Assembly (NCBI RefSeq): GCF_015689335.1
Contig: NZ_CP065053.1
Coordinates: 1,302,001-1,366,000, forward strand
Source of the DNA: Massilia antarctica
GTDB lineage: Bacteria > Pseudomonadota > Gammaproteobacteria > Burkholderiales > Burkholderiaceae_D
Direction: 5' to 3'
DNA length: 64,000 nt
Part shown: positions 39,139 to 48,069 of the stretch, piece after piece
How positions within the stretch are numbered: position 1 is the first letter of the stretch
Layout of the letters: every line of letters starts with the position of its first letter
The notes under the pieces: generated by a model
What the model was told of the DNA's origin: nothing
Database searches by the model: none
Seen by the model: the letters and a program-made list of their open reading frames with translations, nothing else
Translations under genes and position numbers: made by a program

Positions 39139-40626
39139 ATGACCATCCTGCTCTCGACCCTGAACGCCCGCTACGCCCACGCATCGCTGGGGCTGCGCTA
39201 TCTGCTGGCAAACATGGGGCCCCTGCAGGAGCAGACCAGCCTGCACGAATTCGTGATCGGCGCGAAAACCACCGAGATCGTCGAACGCCTGCTGGCGCAG
39301 TCGCCGCGCATCATCGGTTTCGGCATCTATATATGGAACGTCGAGGAAACCACCAAGGTCGTCGCCATGCTCAAGCGGATCGCGCCCCAGGTGGTGATCG
39401 TGCTGGGCGGGCCGGAAGTGTCGCACGAGCCGGGCGAGCAAGCCATCGTGCAGATGGCGGACTACCTGGTCACCGGTTGGGGCGACGTCACCTTCCCCAA
39501 GTTGTGCGGCGAGATCCTGCACGGGCCCAAGCCGCTGATGAAGATCCACGCCGGCGTGCAGCCGCCGATGGCCGACATCGCCATGCCCTACTCCTTATAT
39601 ACGGACAACGACATCGCCAACCGCACCTTATATGTGGAAGCCTCGCGCGGCTGCCCGTTCAAGTGCGAGTTCTGCCTGTCCGCGCTCGACAAGACCGCCT
39701 GGCCCTTCGGCCTCGACACCTTCCTGGGCGAGCTCGAAACCTTGCATGCGCGCGGCGCGCGCCTGTTCAAGTTCGTCGACCGCACCTTCAACCTGAATAT
39801 CAAGACCAGCCTGAAGATCATGCAGTTCTTCCTCGACAAACTCGAAGCGGACCCGGACGACCCGGTGTACGCCCACTTCGAGCTGGTGCCCGACCACCTG
39901 CCCGATGCGCTCAAGGATGGCATCCGCAAGTTCCCACCCGGCGCCCTGCAGTTCGAGATCGGCATCCAGAGCTTCAACCCCGCGGTGCAGGCGCTGGTCA
40001 GCCGGCGCCAGGACAACGCCAAGGCCGCCGACAACATTCGCTGGCTGTGCGAACAGTCGCACGCCCACCTGCACGTCGACCTGATCGCCGGCCTGCCCGG
40101 CGAAGACATGGACAGCTTCGCGCGCGGCTTCGACCAGCTGGTCGCCCTCAAGCCGCATGAAATCCAGTTCGGCATCCTCAAGCGCCTGCGCGGCACGCCG
40201 ATCATCCGCCACACCGAAGAACACGGCCTGGTATTCGATCCCTACCCGCCCTACACCATCCTGGCCACCAAACTGATCGACTTCCCGACCATGCAGCGCC
40301 TGGTGCGCTTTGCGCGCTACTGGGACCTGGTGGCCAACTCCGGACGCTTCGCGCACACCCTGGCCCATGTGCTGGGCGAGTCACCCTTCGCCAACTTCAT
40401 GGCCTTCTCCGACTGGATCTACGCCAGAACCGACGCCACCCACCGCATCGCGCTCGACCGCCTGGCCAAGCTGGTCGCGCAATGGCTGGAAACGTGCGGC
40501 ATGAGCCGTACTGACGCCGCGGCATTGGTGGGCAGCGACTATGCGGGCCGGGTCGACGCCCCGGCCGAAAAAGCCAAACCGGTGGCCAGCGTGCCGCAGC
40601 GCCAGGCACGCCATCTGGCGGCATAA
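39139..40626 (+). CDS. B12-binding domain radical SAM protein
   Basis: 495 aa. An N-terminal cobalamin-binding-type Rossmann domain (TILLSTLNARYAHASLGLRYL, later VIVLGGPEVSHEP) precedes a radical SAM core with the 4Fe-4S motif CPFKCEFC near residues 173-180 and GLPGED later; a DUF4080-like helical tail follows. Such enzymes use SAM radical chemistry, often methylation or rearrangement of an unknown substrate. The classic B12 DxHxxG motif is not obvious. ATG 39139 is used; ATG 39127 in the same frame is possible. It is not clearly in an operon with its neighbours. Confidence 0.85.
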   Translation: MTILLSTLNARYAHASLGLRYLLANMGPLQEQTSLHEFVIGAKTTEIVERLLAQSPRIIGFGIYIWNVEETTKVVAMLKRIAPQVVIVLGGPEVSHEPGEQAIVQMADYLVTGWGDVTFPKLCGEILHGPKPLMKIHAGVQPPMADIAMPYSLYTDNDIANRTLYVEASRGCPFKCEFCLSALDKTAWPFGLDTFLGELETLHARGARLFKFVDRTFNLNIKTSLKIMQFFLDKLEADPDDPVYAHFELVPDHLPDALKDGIRKFPPGALQFEIGIQSFNPAVQALVSRRQDNAKAADNIRWLCEQSHAHLHVDLIAGLPGEDMDSFARGFDQLVALKPHEIQFGILKRLRGTPIIRHTEEHGLVFDPYPPYTILATKLIDFPTMQRLVRFARYWDLVANSGRFAHTLAHVLGESPFANFMAFSDWIYARTDATHRIALDRLAKLVAQWLETCGMSRTDAAALVGSDYAGRVDAPAEKAKPVASVPQRQARHLAA

Positions 40627-40708
40627 GCAGGGCGACCACAGCTCGCCCGCGCCGCCCCGCGCACGAACTCCTGTAGCGGTCACGGCGATTCTCTTTTACA
40701 CTGGCGCA

Positions 40709-41842
40709 ATGCAGATTGAAAATGCGCCAACTTTAACCCTCGAATCGCCTGATGCAGGCTCGTCCCAATCGGTCGTCGCCAACGGGATCTGGCAGGTCCA
40801 CGCGCTGGCCCAGTGCGGCGCGATCAAGACCATCAGCGCCACCCTCACCTCGCTCAAGGACAAGCCAGCGCTGGTCTGGGACCTGAGCCAGATCGTGCGC
40901 CTCGACCACATCGGCGCCCAGATGTTCTGGAATGCCTGGGGCAAGAAGCGCCCCGCCCAGCTCCAGCTGGCCGAAAAACAGGAAGAACTGTTCAAGCGCA
41001 TCGAGGAAGCGGGCAAGCTGCAGATGCCGCGCACGCGCCCCAGCCGCTTCAACTGGGTCATGACCTTGGGCAGCGGCATGCTCCACTTCTTCGAGCACAC
41101 GCAAGGCTTCATCCGCCTGATCGGCCAGGTGGTGCAGGATATCGGCCGCTTCATCCGCCATCCGATGACGGGGCCGTGGCGCGAAGTGTCGGCCAATATC
41201 TTCCACTCGGGCTTCCAGGCGCTCGGCATCACCGCGCTGGTCGGCTTTCTGATCGGGGTCGTGCTGTCCTACCTGTCGGCCCAGAACCTGCGCATGTTCG
41301 GCGGCGATATGTACCTGGTCAATATCCTTGGCATGAGCATCATCCGCGAACTCGGTCCGCTGCTGGCCGCCATTCTGGTGGCCGGCCGCTCCGGTTCCTC
41401 GATCACCGCGCAGCTCGGCGTGATGCGGGTGACCGAGGAACTCGACGCCATGCTGGTCATGGGCATCTCGCACGGCTACCGCCTGATCATGCCCAAGGTG
41501 GTCGCGCTGGCGATCTCGATGCCGCTGCTGGTGGTATGGACCGACGCCATGGCCCTGATCGGCGGCATGGCCTCGGCCAAGGTCGAACTGCACCTGTCCG
41601 CGCGCTACTTCCTGCAAAAGCTGCCCGACGCGGTGCCGCTGGCGAACTACATTATCGGCCTGCTCAAGGGGACCACCTTCGGCATGCTGATCGCGCTGGT
41701 ATCCTGCCACTTCGGCCTGCGCATCAAGCCGAACACCGAAAGCCTCGGGCGCGGCACCACCACCTCGGTGGTCACCGCCATTACCGTGGTGATCCTGGCC
41801 GACGCGGTGTTTGCGATTATTTTCAGCGGAGTCGGTTTCTGA
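40709..41842 (+). CDS. MlaE-like ABC transporter permease with N-terminal STAS-like domain
   Basis: 377 aa. Residues about 1-110 look like a STAS domain (LVWDLSQIVRLDHIGAQMFW), the role played by separate MlaB in E. coli. The rest is a YrbE/MlaE permease with about five helices and the family segment IIRELGPLLAAILVAGRSGS. It moves phospholipids between membranes together with the ATPase and MCE proteins encoded next; its stop overlaps the next ATG (TGATG). Confidence 0.88.
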   Translation: MQIENAPTLTLESPDAGSSQSVVANGIWQVHALAQCGAIKTISATLTSLKDKPALVWDLSQIVRLDHIGAQMFWNAWGKKRPAQLQLAEKQEELFKRIEEAGKLQMPRTRPSRFNWVMTLGSGMLHFFEHTQGFIRLIGQVVQDIGRFIRHPMTGPWREVSANIFHSGFQALGITALVGFLIGVVLSYLSAQNLRMFGGDMYLVNILGMSIIRELGPLLAAILVAGRSGSSITAQLGVMRVTEELDAMLVMGISHGYRLIMPKVVALAISMPLLVVWTDAMALIGGMASAKVELHLSARYFLQKLPDAVPLANYIIGLLKGTTFGMLIALVSCHFGLRIKPNTESLGRGTTTSVVTAITVVILADAVFAIIFSGVGF

Positions 41843-42699
41843 TGGATGAACAAAAAGCGCAAGACGCACGCCAGCACCTGAACATGCGGCCCGACGAAGA
41901 TGTCGGTCCGCCGGTGGTGCAGATCACCAAGCTGTGGACCAAATTCGGCCGCACCGTGGTGCACCAGGACCTGAACCTGGAGATTTACGCCGGCGAGATC
42001 CTGTCGATCGTGGGCGGCTCGGGCACCGGCAAGACGGTGCTGCTGCGCCAGATGCTGGGCCTGGAAACGCCCTCGCGCGGCGGCGTGCGCGTGTTCGGCG
42101 AGGACATCAGCGAGGCCGACGCCGACCAGCTGCAGCGCATGCGCAACCACTGGGGCATGCTGTTCCAGCAGGGCGCCCTGTATTCGGCGCTCACCGTGTT
42201 CGAGAACATCGCCCAGCCGCTGCGCGAACTGCGCGCCCTGCCCGAAGACGTGATCCACGACGCCGTGCTGCTGAAGATGAACATGGTCGGCCTGGGCATC
42301 GAGCACGCCAAGAAGATGCCGTCCGACCTGTCCGGCGGCATGATCAAGCGCGCCTCCCTGGCGCGCGCCCTGGCGCTCGAACCGCAACTGCTGTTCCTCG
42401 ACGAACCCACCGCGGGCCTGGACCCCGACCTGTCGGACGCGTTTGTCGCGCTGATCCGATCGCTGCACCGCGAACTGGGCCTGACCGTGGTCATGGTCAC
42501 GCACGACCTGGACACCCTGTTCGCGCTGTCGACCCGGATCGCGGTGCTGGCCGAAAAACACGTGATCGCGATCGGACCGACGCGCGACGTCCTGAAAGTG
42601 GACCATCCCTTCATCAAACAATTCTTCCTGGGTGCGCGCGGCCAGCGCGCCCTCGAAGTGCTCGACGAATACGACGCCGAGCACGCACCGGAGCACTAG
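41842..42699 (+). CDS. ABC transporter ATP-binding protein (MlaF-like)
   Basis: 285 aa. Walker A GGSGTGKT, signature LSGGM, Walker B LLFLDEPTAGLD and H-loop THDLD are all intact. The N-terminus has about 25 extra residues compared with E. coli MlaF. It powers the lipid-transport permease encoded just upstream. Confidence 0.92.
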   Translation: MDEQKAQDARQHLNMRPDEDVGPPVVQITKLWTKFGRTVVHQDLNLEIYAGEILSIVGGSGTGKTVLLRQMLGLETPSRGGVRVFGEDISEADADQLQRMRNHWGMLFQQGALYSALTVFENIAQPLRELRALPEDVIHDAVLLKMNMVGLGIEHAKKMPSDLSGGMIKRASLARALALEPQLLFLDEPTAGLDPDLSDAFVALIRSLHRELGLTVVMVTHDLDTLFALSTRIAVLAEKHVIAIGPTRDVLKVDHPFIKQFFLGARGQRALEVLDEYDAEHAPEH

Positions 42700-42702
42700 C
42701 CT

Positions 42703-43662
42703 ATGGAAAACCGATCACACGCCCTGATGACAGGCTTCTTTACCATTGCGCTGCTGGTGGCCACGGTCCTGGCGGGCATCTGGTTCAACCGCGACCGGGT
42801 CGAGCGCGTGCCCTACCAGATCGCCACGATCCAGTCGATCCCGGGCCTGAATCCCCAGGCCGCGGTGCGCTACCGCGGGCTCGAAGTGGGCAAGGTCGAC
42901 GACATCAGCTTCGACACCAAGATCCCCGGCCAGATCCTGATCCGCCTGTCGGTCGACGCGGAAGCGCCGATCACCCGCACCACCTTCGCCACCCTCGGCT
43001 ACCAGGGGGTGACCGGGATCGCCTTCATCCAGCTCGATGATGAAAAAACCGGCTCGCCCCTGCTGGCCAGTAATGCCAATGCCATGGCGCGCATCCCGCT
43101 GCGTCCCGGCCTGCTCGACCAGCTGGAAAAGCGCGGCCTGGTGATCCTCGACAAAGCCGAGGAACTGAGCGCGCGCCTGGACGCGCTGGCCGCGCCGGAA
43201 AACCAGAAGATCATCCTCGACGCCTTCGCCAACGTCAGCAAGGCGGCGATTGCCTACGGCGAGATCCCGGCCAGGCTCGAACCGACCCTGGCGCGCCTGC
43301 CGCAACTGACCGCCAAGGCGGAACAAAGCTTCGCCGCATTCGACACCTTCAGTAACAACGCCAGCACCATGACCCGAAGCTACACCAAGCTGGCCGACGA
43401 CCTGCAAGCGCCGAACGGCGCGATTGCGCGCCTGAACAGCACCGTGGACCGGGTCGGCGGCTCGCTCGAAGCGGTCACCACCGACCTCGAAATGCAAACC
43501 CTGCCGCACTTCGTGGCCATGACCGACGAAGCGCGCACCTCGCTGCGGGCCGTGCGGCGCACCATGAATTCGCTCAACGACCGTCCGCAAAGCCTGCTGT
43601 TCGGCGCCGCGCCGCCCACCCCGGGGCCGGGAGAACCGGGATTTACCGCACCGACCAAATGA
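42703..43662 (+). CDS. MCE family substrate-binding protein (MlaD-like)
   Basis: 319 aa: one N-terminal membrane helix (residues about 8-26), an MCE domain (YQIATIQSIPGLNPQAAVRYRGLEVGKV) and a long helical C-terminal region. It binds lipid in the periplasm and forms the ring on the permease. Longer than E. coli MlaD (about 183 aa). It starts 3 bp after the ATPase gene. Confidence 0.88.
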   Translation: MENRSHALMTGFFTIALLVATVLAGIWFNRDRVERVPYQIATIQSIPGLNPQAAVRYRGLEVGKVDDISFDTKIPGQILIRLSVDAEAPITRTTFATLGYQGVTGIAFIQLDDEKTGSPLLASNANAMARIPLRPGLLDQLEKRGLVILDKAEELSARLDALAAPENQKIILDAFANVSKAAIAYGEIPARLEPTLARLPQLTAKAEQSFAAFDTFSNNASTMTRSYTKLADDLQAPNGAIARLNSTVDRVGGSLEAVTTDLEMQTLPHFVAMTDEARTSLRAVRRTMNSLNDRPQSLLFGAAPPTPGPGEPGFTAPTK

Positions 43663-44315
43663 GGACCACCGTGAACCACACCCCGACTCCGCGCACCAGC
43701 GTGACCACCGTGCGCCGCCTGCTGCTGGCCGCGACCACCGGCGCCGCCCTCCTGCTGGCCGGCTGCGCCAGCGACAAGCAGGCCCTGAACACCACCTTCG
43801 ACTTCGGCCCCGCCGCCAGCGGCGCGCCGTCCGCGCGCGCGCCGGTCGCCGCCGTCGTGGTGGGCGACGTCACCGGCTCGGCGGCGCTCGACAGCGAACG
43901 TATGTACTACCGCCTGAACTACAGCGACCCGCTGCAGGCGCGCGCCTACGCCAACAGCCGCTGGAGCGCCACGCCGCTGCAGATGGTCACCCAGCGCCTC
44001 AAGTCGCGCATCGCCCAGTCGGGCGCCAAGGTGCTCAGCGTGAGCGACGCTTCCGACGGCGTGCCGATCCTGCGCCTGGAAATCGACGACTTCACCCACA
44101 ACTTCGACAGCCAGACGCAGAGCCACGGCCAGCTGGTGCTGCGCGCATCGCTGTTCCAGGGGCATACACTGATCGACCAGAAAACCTTCGACCGCAAGAA
44201 CCCCGCCACCAGCATGGATGCCGCCGGTGGCGCACGCGCGCTGGCCGGCGCCACCGACACGGTCGCCGCCGACGTCATCGCCTGGCTTGCCACGCTGCCG
44301 CTCAAAAAAGAATGA
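43659..44315 (+). CDS. ABC-type transport auxiliary lipoprotein (PF03886-like)
   Basis: 218 aa with a lipobox LLAGC (Cys36). The mature domain (RMYYRLNYSDPLQARAYANSRW) matches the lipoprotein component that accompanies MCE transporters such as Pqi, probably linking to the outer membrane. Its start overlaps the previous stop (ATGA). Confidence 0.85.
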   Translation: MRTTVNHTPTPRTSVTTVRRLLLAATTGAALLLAGCASDKQALNTTFDFGPAASGAPSARAPVAAVVVGDVTGSAALDSERMYYRLNYSDPLQARAYANSRWSATPLQMVTQRLKSRIAQSGAKVLSVSDASDGVPILRLEIDDFTHNFDSQTQSHGQLVLRASLFQGHTLIDQKTFDRKNPATSMDAAGGARALAGATDTVAADVIAWLATLPLKKE

Positions 44316-45496
44316 ACGCGCCCGACGCGCCAGGGCCGGGGCCTGTTCCCCCACCGGTAACGGCCGCCGCGCGCGGCTCGCCGGTGGCGCGCGCGTCGCT
44401 GCTGGCCTATCTGCTGCTGATCGTGTACGCCAGCTGGTTTCCGTTTTCCGGCTGGCACGGCAGCGGGCTGTCGCCCCTGATTTTCCTGACCCTGTCCATG
44501 CCCCAGTACTGGACCGGCTTCGACGTGATGGTCAACATCATCGGCTACATCCCGCTCGGCACCCTGCTGGTGCTGGCCATGTACCCGCGCGTGCGCGGCG
44601 TGTGGGCCGTCCTGGCCGCCGCCCTCCTCGGCATCCTGGTATCGGGCGCGATGGAAGCGGTGCAGACCTACCTGCCCAGCCGCGTGCCATCGAGCCTGGA
44701 CTTCATCACCAATGCGGCCGGCGCGCTGCTCGGGGCCATCATCGGCGCCCTCGGCGCGCGCTCGTTCCTGGACCAGAGCCGCCTGTACAAGCTGCGCCAG
44801 CGCTGGTTCGCAGCCCATGCCAGCCAGGGCCTGGTGCTGCTGGCCCTGTGGCCGCTGGCCCAGATCTACCCGCTCGGCTATATGTTCGGCCACGGCCAGC
44901 TGCTGCCGATTTTTTCCGAATGGCTGTCGGCCTGGCTCGATACCGACATCGACCTGGTCGCCATGCTGCGTCCCGGCGCCGCCATGAGCGTGGAACAGTA
45001 CTGGCTGTCGGAAACCATCATCACCGCCTGCGGCATGACCGGCGCCGTCCTGACCATGCTGTGCCTGCTACGGCGCGGCGCCCCGCGCCTGCTGCTGATC
45101 GGCGCCATGCTGGGCGCGGCGCTGCTGACCAAGACCCTGGCCAGTTCCCTGCTGTTCAAGCCCGACAATGCACTGGCCTGGATCACCCCGGGCGCCCAGG
45201 GCGGCTTCCTGATTGGCCTGATCATGCTGTCCGGCCTGGCCTTCGCACCCGAAGTCGCGCAGCGGCGGCTGGCGGTGGTCACCCTCGTGCTCAGCCTGCT
45301 GGTGGTGAATACGATCCCCGTCAATCCCTATTTCAGTTCCACCCTGCAAGGCTGGGTACAAGGCAAGTTCCTGAACTTTAATGGCGCAGCGCAATTCCTA
45401 TCCTTGCTATGGCCGTTTTTTGCGATCTGGTTCCTGCTGCTGCCCTCGCATAAACTCAATCGGCGCGAAGAGGGGGTATCATTGCGCCAGCCATAA
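44312..45496 (+). CDS. VanZ family membrane protein
   Basis: 394 aa with about nine hydrophobic helices and a VanZ-like core (LLAYLLLIVYASWFPFSGW, then DVMVNIIGYIPLGTLL). Start overlaps the lipoprotein stop (ATGA), so it belongs to the Mla/MCE operon. VanZ proteins give teicoplanin resistance in some Gram-positives; here an envelope role is the most one can infer. Confidence 0.83.
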   Translation: MNAPDAPGPGPVPPPVTAAARGSPVARASLLAYLLLIVYASWFPFSGWHGSGLSPLIFLTLSMPQYWTGFDVMVNIIGYIPLGTLLVLAMYPRVRGVWAVLAAALLGILVSGAMEAVQTYLPSRVPSSLDFITNAAGALLGAIIGALGARSFLDQSRLYKLRQRWFAAHASQGLVLLALWPLAQIYPLGYMFGHGQLLPIFSEWLSAWLDTDIDLVAMLRPGAAMSVEQYWLSETIITACGMTGAVLTMLCLLRRGAPRLLLIGAMLGAALLTKTLASSLLFKPDNALAWITPGAQGGFLIGLIMLSGLAFAPEVAQRRLAVVTLVLSLLVVNTIPVNPYFSSTLQGWVQGKFLNFNGAAQFLSLLWPFFAIWFLLLPSHKLNRREEGVSLRQP

Positions 45497-45513
45497 CAGA
45501 AACGGACACCCCC

Positions 45514-45831
45514 ATGAGCGATACACCCTACTTCGAACAGCACGTCTTTATCTGCATGAATGTGCGCGAGGATGGACGCCAGTGCTGCGGCAAGCTCGGC
45601 GCTGAAATTGCGCAAAAACACGCCAAGCGCCGCATGAAGGAACTGGGCTTGAACGGGCACGGCAAGGTGCGCATCAACCAGGCCGGCTGTCTCGACCGCT
45701 GCGACGAAGGCCCGGTGCTGGTGGTCTATCCGCAAGGCACCTGGTACACCTATGTCGACACCAGCGACATCGATGAAATCATCGACTCCCATTTGGTTGG
45801 CGGCAAGGTCGTCGACCGCCTCAAAATCTGA
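45514..45831 (+). CDS. (2Fe-2S) ferredoxin domain-containing protein
   Basis: 105 aa with the thioredoxin-like ferredoxin pattern: Cys in VFICMN, CC in GRQCCGKLG, then CLDRCDEGP near 50-58. It is an electron carrier of the NuoE-like/shethna type. 17 bp after the VanZ gene, so probably in the same transcript or the next one. Confidence 0.8.
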   Translation: MSDTPYFEQHVFICMNVREDGRQCCGKLGAEIAQKHAKRRMKELGLNGHGKVRINQAGCLDRCDEGPVLVVYPQGTWYTYVDTSDIDEIIDSHLVGGKVVDRLKI

Positions 45832-45842
45832 TTAGTTTTTAC

Positions 45843-46517
45843 ATGAACACTGCCACGCATAATCTGTTGAATAAAAACGCTGAAAAATTCACCCTGGCGG
45901 GCGGCGCCGGACCGATGGAATGCCTGCTCGACCTGCCCCCGGGCGCGCCGCGCGGCATCGCCTTGGTCGCCCATCCGCACCCGCTGTACGGCGGCACCAT
46001 GGACAACAAGGTGGCGCAAACCCTGGCGCGCACATTCGTCGCGCTCGGCTACGTGGTAGCGCGTTTCAACTTTCGCGGCGTGGGCGCCTCGGCCGGCGTG
46101 CACGACGGCGGCGCTGGCGAGACCGACGACATGGCCCTCATGCTCGCGCACATGCAAGCGCAGTATCCGGGCTTGCCGGTGGCGCTGGCGGGCTTCTCGT
46201 TCGGCACCTTTGTGCAAGCCCAGCTGCAACAACGCCTCATCGCCGCGGGGCGGCCGGCCGAGCGCCTGGTGCTGGTCGGCACCGCCGCCGGCAAATGGCC
46301 GATGCCCGAGGTGCCGGCCGACACCATCCTGATCCATGGCGAAGTCGACGACACCATTACCCTGACCCAGGTGCTGGACTGGGCGCGGCCGCAAGACATC
46401 CCGGTCATCGTCATTCCCGGCGCCGATCATTTCTTCCACCGCAAGCTGGCCCACATCAAGACCCTGGTGGTCCAACTGTGGCGGCGTGAGGGCGCAATTC
46501 CACTATCGCCACTATAA
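45843..46517 (+). CDS. Alpha/beta hydrolase
   Basis: 224 aa. The oxyanion segment HPHPLYGGTMDNKV, nucleophile elbow GFSFG and the acid and His (HGEVDD, GADHFF) are present. Family members with HPHPLxGG are small esterases of unknown substrate. It follows the ferredoxin gene by 11 bp. Confidence 0.85.
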   Translation: MNTATHNLLNKNAEKFTLAGGAGPMECLLDLPPGAPRGIALVAHPHPLYGGTMDNKVAQTLARTFVALGYVVARFNFRGVGASAGVHDGGAGETDDMALMLAHMQAQYPGLPVALAGFSFGTFVQAQLQQRLIAAGRPAERLVLVGTAAGKWPMPEVPADTILIHGEVDDTITLTQVLDWARPQDIPVIVIPGADHFFHRKLAHIKTLVVQLWRREGAIPLSPL

Positions 46518-46561
46518 TTGGGCGCCCTTTTTTTGCACCACTTTTTTGAGTATCCATTCCC

Positions 46562-47707
46562 ATGAGAAAACTTATTGCCGCACTGGCTGCCAGTGTTTTG
46601 GCGCTCTCGTCCGCCGTTGCGCAAACCGTGCCGCCGCCGACAGTCGCCGCCCGCTCCTGGATGCTGCTGGACGCCACCAGCGGCCAGATCATCGCCTCGC
46701 ACGACCCCGACGCCCGCATCGAACCGGCCTCGCTGACCAAGATCATGACGGCCTACCTGACCTTTGCCGCACTCAAGGAAAAGAAGCTGACCCTGAACCA
46801 GATGATCAATGTCTCGGTCAAAGCCTGGAAAGTCGATTCGAGCAGTTCCAAGATGTTCATCGACCCGGCGGTACCGGTCTCGGTGGACGACCTGCTGCAC
46901 GGCCTGATGGTGCAGTCCGGTAACGACGCCGCCGTCGCGCTGGCCGAAGCGGTGGCCGGCGACGAAAGCGCCTTCGTATTCCTGATGAACCGCGAAGCCC
47001 AGCGCATGGGCTTGAAAAACACGCGCTTCGCCAACCCGCACGGCCTGCCGCACCCCGACAACTTCTCGACGGCGCACGACCTGTCGGTCCTGGCCGCGCG
47101 CGTGATCGCCGACTATCCCGAGTTCTACAAGATCGACTCGGTCAAAAGCTTCACCTACAACAAGATCACCCAGCCGAACCGCAACCGCCTGCTGTGGCTG
47201 GACCCGACGGTGGACGGCATGAAAACCGGGCACACCGAAGCGGCCGGATTTTGCATGATCGCCTCGGCGCGCCGTCCCAACGGCAACAGCCAGCGCCGCC
47301 TGATTTCGGTCGTGCTCGGCACAAGTTCCGACCAAGCGCGCACCCAGGAAAGCCAGAAGCTGCTGAACTGGGGCTTCCAGAATTTCGACACGATCAAGCT
47401 GTACACCAAGGGCCAGGCGATCCAGACGCCGGAAGTGTGGAAGGGTTCGGCGAATACGGTCAAGATCGGCTTCAACAACGACGTGCTGGTGACGGTACCG
47501 AAAGGGGTCGCGGCCAAGATGAAGCCTGTGCTGGAGCGCAACGACCCGCTGGTCGCCCCGCTGCCGCTCAACAGCAAGGTCGGCACCCTGAAGATGATGG
47601 TCGATGGCAAACAGCTGCTGGAACTGCCGGTGGTCGCGCTCGAAGAAGTGCCGCAAGCATCGATCTTCGGCCGCGCCTGGGACTCGATGCGCCTCTGGCT
47701 CAAGTAA
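46562..47707 (+). CDS. dacC: D-alanyl-D-alanine carboxypeptidase (PBP5/6 type)
   Basis: 381 aa, serine peptidase that trims pentapeptides in peptidoglycan. Signal peptide ends near AVA-QT. The active site is complete: SLTK near 58-61, SGN near 120 and KTG near 221. A C-terminal amphipathic helix (SIFGRAWDSMRLWLK) should anchor it to the inner membrane. Length is normal. Confidence 0.9.
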   Translation: MRKLIAALAASVLALSSAVAQTVPPPTVAARSWMLLDATSGQIIASHDPDARIEPASLTKIMTAYLTFAALKEKKLTLNQMINVSVKAWKVDSSSSKMFIDPAVPVSVDDLLHGLMVQSGNDAAVALAEAVAGDESAFVFLMNREAQRMGLKNTRFANPHGLPHPDNFSTAHDLSVLAARVIADYPEFYKIDSVKSFTYNKITQPNRNRLLWLDPTVDGMKTGHTEAAGFCMIASARRPNGNSQRRLISVVLGTSSDQARTQESQKLLNWGFQNFDTIKLYTKGQAIQTPEVWKGSANTVKIGFNNDVLVTVPKGVAAKMKPVLERNDPLVAPLPLNSKVGTLKMMVDGKQLLELPVVALEEVPQASIFGRAWDSMRLWLK

Positions 47708-47721
47708 GCCGACGCCCTGAC

Positions 47722-48046
47722 ACCGGGGTCTGACCTCTGATTAGCAATTACTTGCCGAAACCGGGGTCTGACCTCTGATTAGAAATTACTTTCCTAACGG
47801 CCCTAAACACCCGCAACCGAGGGCAGCGCTTTGGCTCGCAATGCGTTGCTGAACCGACTGCCGTGAGGTGAAATCGGACGAATGCCGCGCCAATCTCCAG
47901 ATCCGGCGTTCAGGGTCTGCGAAACCGGCAGAAAAATCAGAAAATTCGGTGCCGGGAACATTTTTGCTTGCTAGTTAAAAGCACTGCCCCCGCTTGGGGG
48001 TGTTGCCGGGCGGCTTTTTATTGCTAATCAGAGGTCAGACCCCGGT
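47722..48046. mobile_element. 325-bp element bounded by perfect 27-bp inverted repeats (REP/MITE-like)
   Basis: The left arm, starting ACCGGGGTCTGACCTCTGAT (47722-47748), is repeated as a perfect inverted copy at 48020-48046. A second direct copy with one change lies at 47760. The core GGGGTCTGACC is like motifs around REP-associated transposase elements. No transposase ORF is inside; a hairpin near 47981-47999 (CCCCC/GGGGG) may be a terminator. It fills the 360-bp gap between dacC and the aldo/keto reductase gene. Confidence 0.6.
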
Positions 48047-48069
48047 TGTTTATTTTAGGAAAGAAAACC

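Noticed and set aside
41647..42696. 349-codon minus-strand ORF opposite the Mla ATPase
   Set aside because: Shadow of high-GC coding sequence; the plus strand has intact Walker and signature motifs.
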